Shown here: positions 6,046 to 7,977 of the stretch, in pieces
How positions within the stretch are numbered: the stretch's first letter is position 1
Layout: each line of letters starts with the position of its first letter
Source: an uncultured Clostridia bacterium
GTDB lineage: Bacteria > Bacillota > Clostridia > Oscillospirales > Ruminococcaceae
Direction: 5' to 3'
Assembly: GCA_947632425.1 (NCBI GenBank)
Contig: CANRPG010000080.1
Span: forward strand, 1 to 7,977
Length of the DNA stretch: 7,977 nt
Program-made: the position numbers and the translations under genes
Notes under the pieces: generated by a model
Told to the model about the DNA's origin: nothing
The model's input: only the letters and a program-made list of their open reading frames with translations
The model's database searches: none

Positions 6046-6074
6046 AGTTTACCACATTTTGAAAAACAAATCAA
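6046..6074 (-). promoter_or_regulatory. Possible murA promoter with a long leader
   Basis: On the minus strand, TTGATT (6069-6074), a 17-bp spacer and TAAACT (6046-6051) preceded by TGG resemble an extended -10 sigma-A promoter with two mismatches in each box. Transcription from it would give a leader of about 225 nt before murA. A weak hairpin (6021-6036) followed by six U (6013-6018) would lie at the very start of that leader. No better-matched promoter was seen closer to murA. Confidence 0.35.
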
Positions 6075-6150
6075 GCCTTTTTCTGCATTTTATAAACAAA
6101 GTCAAAAAAATTATATAAACCGACAAAAATTGTATCGCTATTTTGTAACA

Positions 6151-6180
6151 TTTTGCAAATAAAAATTTTTCCATGCAAAA
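6151..6180. repeat. 30-bp nested palindrome containing inverted TGCAAAA
   Basis: TTTTGCA (6151-6157) and TGCAAAA (6174-6180) are perfect inverted copies. The core AAAAATTTTT (6161-6170) is palindromic about exactly the same centre (6165.5). Only the two 3-nt joints fail to pair, so 24 of 30 positions are symmetric. It may be a protein-binding site or a cruciform-prone/bent A-tract element upstream of ruvC. Confidence 0.5.
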
Positions 6181-6240
6181 ATATGAAACAATCAACCTCA
6201 ATAAAAAGCGGTCTTTATCTTAAAAAATGCTCCATACCTA

Positions 6241-6269
6241 TTGCAAAATATGCAAAATAATGTTATACT
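6241..6269 (+). promoter_or_regulatory. Sigma-A promoter of the ruvCAB operon
   Basis: TTGCAA (6241-6246), a 17-bp spacer and TATACT (6264-6269) preceded by TGT form an extended -10 promoter. Transcription should begin near 6276, giving a leader of about 64 nt. A second TATAAT (6271-6276) overlaps the likely start and lacks a -35. No LexA-type GAAC/GTTC dyad is visible near it. Confidence 0.7.
6242..6259 (+). repeat. Tandem 9-bp direct repeat inside the ruvC promoter
   Basis: TGCAAAATA occurs twice back to back (6242-6250 and 6251-6259), spanning the -35 box and most of the -35/-10 spacer. A protein recognising it would block RNA polymerase. The same TGCAAAA core is present in the upstream palindrome at 6151-6180. 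Confidence 0.55.
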
Positions 6270-6314
6270 ATATAATTAGGTTAGTATGGATAAGTGCGGC
6301 TTGTAGTATATACC

Positions 6315-6337
6315 GTATCTGTATTAAGGAGAGATAC
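6315..6337 (+). promoter_or_regulatory. Small leader hairpin presenting the ruvC ribosome binding site
   Basis: GTATCT (6315-6320) can pair with AGATAC (6332-6337), placing AAGGAG (6326-6331) in an 11-nt loop just before the GTG start at 6340. The stem is short and mostly A-U, so it is marginal. If formed, the site would stay exposed. Confidence 0.3.
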
Positions 6338-6339
6338 CC

Positions 6340-6855
6340 GTGAGGATAATAGGCATAGACCCCGGATATGCGATAATAGGCTTTGGCGTGCTTGAATACC
6401 GCGGCGGTATGGACTTTGCCGTTGTAGGCTTTGGCGCGATAACCACCCCTGCCGACAAACCCTTTAACGACAGGCTTAAAATGATATATGACGACATGAC
6501 GCAGGTGCTGGATACCTACAAACCCGACCAGATGGGCATTGAAAAGCTGTATTTCAATACAAATGAAACTACCGCAATTTCGGTGGCGCAGGCAAGGGGC
6601 GTAACTCTGCTGCCTGCCATACAGCGCGGCATACATATAAGCGAGTATACGCCGCTGCAAGTTAAATTATCTATAACAGGCTACGGCAGAGCAGAGAAAA
6701 AGCAGGTGCAGGAGATGACAAGGCAGATACTTCACCTATCTGCAGTGCCAAAGCCCGATGACGTTGCCGATGCGCTGGGAATAGCTATCTGCCACGGACA
6801 TTCGGCGTTTTCGCTCAGCGGCATAATAGAAAACAATGGTCTTAAAAATCATTAA
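6340..6855 (+). CDS. ruvC: Holliday junction resolvase RuvC
   Basis: RuvC is a homodimeric, Mg-dependent endonuclease of the RNase H-like fold. It nicks two opposing strands of a Holliday junction after RuvAB branch migration. The 171 residues match the family (about 160-175). The four catalytic acids are D7 in RIIGIDPGYAIIGFG (2-16), E68 in QMGIEKLYFNTN (64-75), and D141 and D144 in PKPDDVADALGIAICH (137-152). SVAQARG (81-87) and YTPLQVKLSITGYGRAEK (103-120) are further conserved segments. The start is a GTG at 6340-6342, the only one consistent with the family N-terminus, with AAGGAG (6326-6331) 8 nt upstream. It is the first gene of a ruvC-ruvA-ruvB operon with its own promoter; ruvA follows after 32 nt. 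The order C-A-B is common in bacteria. Confidence 0.97.
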   Translation: MRIIGIDPGYAIIGFGVLEYRGGMDFAVVGFGAITTPADKPFNDRLKMIYDDMTQVLDTYKPDQMGIEKLYFNTNETTAISVAQARGVTLLPAIQRGIHISEYTPLQVKLSITGYGRAEKKQVQEMTRQILHLSAVPKPDDVADALGIAICHGHSAFSLSGIIENNGLKNH

Positions 6856-6887
6856 AAATACAAAAATGCGAAAGCGGTGATCTTCTT

Positions 6888-7490
6888 ATGATATATTGTG
6901 TAACGGGCAAGCTGATACATACCGAACCCGAACTTGCAGTGATAAGCTGCGGCGGCGTGGGCTTTGCGTGCAGAACATCTCAGAACACGCTTATGAAAAT
7001 ATCTTCAAAAAGCGAGGTAACGCTGTATACTCACCTTGCCGTCAGAGAGCAGACCGAAACTATTGAGCTTTTCGGCTTTGCCACAAAAGAAGAACTAGGC
7101 TGGTTCAAACTGCTCATATCCGTTTCTGGCGTGGGCGCAAAGGCTGCAATATCTATACTTTCTGTAATGAAAGAGCGCGATGTTGCAATTGCCATAGCAA
7201 GCGGCGACTATAAAGCATTCACCACCGTAAAAGGTCTTGGCAACAAGACTGCCCAAAAGATAGTTTTAGAGCTGCAATCAAAGGTCACCAGCGATACTTC
7301 GGGCTTTGCCGTTGCAGACGACTATTCATCTGTGCGCAGTGAGGGCAGCGCCGCTCAGGAGGCAGTGCAGGCTCTCGTAGCGCTTGGTTATTCGCAGTCG
7401 GAAGCCGCAACCGCTATAGCAAAACTGGGTAAAGATCTTTCGGTCGAAGATTATATAAAAGGCGCGCTGAGAGCTTTGGCGGCTAAGTAA
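6888..7490 (+). CDS. ruvA: Holliday junction branch-migration protein RuvA
   Basis: RuvA tetramers bind the four-way junction in an open square form and load the RuvB motor rings. At 200 residues it has the normal length and three domains. An OB-fold occupies about 1-64 (MIYCVTGKLI, then ISCGGVGFACRTS). Two helix-hairpin-helix motifs follow: SVSGVGAKAAISILS (78-92) and VKGLGNKTAQKIVLEL (114-129). After a flexible linker (about 133-152) comes the RuvB-binding domain III (about 155-200, QEAVQALVALGYSQSEA). The acidic-pin loop reads REQTETIELFGF (53-64), about two residues longer than the common REDAxxLFGF, with Gln in place of the usual Asp. The ATG at 6888 is preceded by GGTGAT (6876-6881), a modest ribosome binding site. 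ruvB begins 26 nt after its stop. Confidence 0.97.
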   Translation: MIYCVTGKLIHTEPELAVISCGGVGFACRTSQNTLMKISSKSEVTLYTHLAVREQTETIELFGFATKEELGWFKLLISVSGVGAKAAISILSVMKERDVAIAIASGDYKAFTTVKGLGNKTAQKIVLELQSKVTSDTSGFAVADDYSSVRSEGSAAQEAVQALVALGYSQSEAATAIAKLGKDLSVEDYIKGALRALAAK

Positions 7491-7516
7491 TTTGATAGGA
7501 CAGGGGAGTACAACGA

Positions 7517-7977
7517 TTGATAGAAAACAGCGAATTTGATTTTGAAAACAGAATAGTTTCTCCCGAACCTATTCGTCAGGATGCCGAGGACGAGATAGAA
7601 AGAAGTCTGCGCCCAAAGCTGCTTGATGAATATATCGGTCAGTCAAAGGTAAAGGAGAACATGAAAGTCTATATCGAAGCGGCAAAGAAAAGGGGAGAAG
7701 TCCTCGACCATGTGCTGCTTTACGGCCCTCCGGGGCTGGGCAAGACCACTCTGGCAGAGATAATCGCGCACGAAATGGGCGTAAACTGCCGCAAGACCAA
7801 CGGCTCGGCAATACAAAAGCCGGGCGACCTTGCCGCGCTGCTGACAAATCTGCAAGAAGGCGATGTGCTTTTTATAGATGAGATACACCGCCTGTCAAAA
7901 GCCGTTGAGGAGATACTCTACCCGGCTATGGAGGACTACGCGCTGGATATTATAGTAGGCAAAGGCCCTGCCGCAAG
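7517..7977 (+). CDS. ruvB: Holliday junction branch-migration helicase RuvB, N-terminal part, cut by window edge
   Basis: RuvB is the AAA+ ATPase ring that pumps DNA through the RuvA-bound junction. The 153 codons present run open to the end of the window, roughly the first 45 percent of a protein of about 335-350 residues. Landmarks are [15 protein letters not shown] (28-42), the Walker A motif GPPGLGKTT (70-78), [12 protein letters not shown] (101-112), Walker [10 protein letters not shown] (118-126), and [13 protein letters not shown] (133-145). The segment before KPGDLAA reads TNGSAIQ (94-100), where most RuvB proteins have TSGPxxE. The start is a TTG at 7517-7519 with AGGGGAG (7502-7508) 8 nt upstream. 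The nearest in-frame ATG lies after KVKEN (codon 49) and would delete conserved sequence. Sensor 1, arginine finger and winged-helix domains lie outside the window. Confidence 0.96.
   Translation, partial: MIENSEFDFENRIVSPEPIRQDAEDEIERSLRPKLLDEYIGQSKVKENMKVYIEAAKKRGEVLDHVLLYGPPGLGKTTLAEIIAHEMGVNCRKTNGSAIQKPGDLAALLTNLQEGDVLFIDEIHRLSKAVEEILYPAMEDYALDIIVGKGPAA

Larger units (their letters stand above)
5829..6339. other. AT-rich non-coding divergent region between murA and ruvC
   Basis: About 510 bp separate the murA ribosome binding site from the ruvC start. I see no convincing gene: the open frames present are short, lack ribosome binding sites and are rich in Phe, Lys and Ile from AT bias. 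The stretch holds the ruvC promoter, a possible distant murA promoter, the 5836-5852 palindrome, a symmetric 30-bp palindrome (6151-6180) and five copies of TGCAAAA on either strand (5989-5995, 6151-6157 inverted, 6174-6180, 6242-6248, 6251-6257). A small GC-richer island (about 6001-6040) interrupts it. An unrecognised small RNA cannot be excluded. Confidence 0.6.

Noticed and set aside
6181..6339. LexA/SOS box at ruvC
   Set aside because: Searched by eye for GAAC-N4-GTTC and close variants; only isolated GAAAC-like strings without the partner arm were found.
5829..6339. Known structured RNA (6S, T-box or other riboswitch) in the long intergenic region
   Set aside because: No T-box, no recognisable riboswitch core and no long stem-rich fold was visible; an unknown small RNA cannot be excluded without transcript data.
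6268..6660. Open frame of 130 codons on the minus strand over ruvC
   Set aside because: It is antisense to ruvC and covers its promoter; no ribosome binding site and no family resemblance.
1..7977. Insertion sequences, prophage remnants, CRISPR arrays, tRNA or rRNA genes
   Set aside because: No transposase or integrase frames, no regularly spaced repeats, and no tRNA/rRNA signatures were seen; all large coding frames are assigned.

Overview
The window looks like chromosomal DNA of a low-to-mid GC Gram-positive bacterium in the class Clostridia. A gut Ruminococcus/Oscillospiraceae-type organism fits best, but that genus-level guess is inference. Reasons: Firmicutes-style sigma-A promoters with 17-bp spacers and extended -10 (TGn) elements, strong GGAGG-type ribosome binding sites, frequent TTG/GTG starts, a WalJ-RlmH pair, and a family GH113-like cytosolic glycosidase. 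There are no mobile elements, CRISPR arrays, tRNA or rRNA genes. Most of the content is conserved housekeeping.

Layout. (1) 1-438, minus: the N-terminal part of S-adenosylhomocysteine hydrolase (ahcY), cut by the window edge. (2) 439-606: a divergent control region with two facing promoters around a cluster of TCTTAA half-sites. (3) 607-2097, plus: a polytopic GT-C-type membrane glycosyltransferase of unknown substrate. It ends in a bidirectional hairpin terminator shared with (4) 2118-3050, minus: a GH113-like glycoside hydrolase. (5) 3208-5815, minus: murA, walJ/yycJ and rlmH, read murA to rlmH. walJ and rlmH overlap by 4 nt, and a possible weak terminator/attenuator sits between murA and walJ. 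(6) 5829-6339: about 510 bp of AT-rich non-coding DNA between murA and the ruv genes. It holds a good ruvC promoter, a possible murA promoter, several palindromes and a recurring TGCAAAA motif. (7) 6340-7977, plus: ruvC, ruvA and the first part of ruvB, cut by the window edge.

How the genes fit together. ahcY clears the SAH by-product of methyltransferases; RlmH is one such enzyme, but the two are probably not co-regulated. MurA makes the first committed peptidoglycan precursor. WalJ is a metallo-beta-lactamase-fold protein whose relatives sit in the walRK cell-wall operon. RlmH modifies helix 69 of 23S rRNA. RuvC, RuvA and RuvB together branch-migrate and cut Holliday junctions.

I did not find a clearly new biological system. 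The points most worth a second look are regulatory: the half-site array between ahcY and the glycosyltransferase, and the repeats and palindromes between murA and ruvC. Smaller protein-level oddities are a changed acidic-pin loop in RuvA, a changed TSGP-type motif in RuvB, and the uncharacterised GH113-like enzyme.
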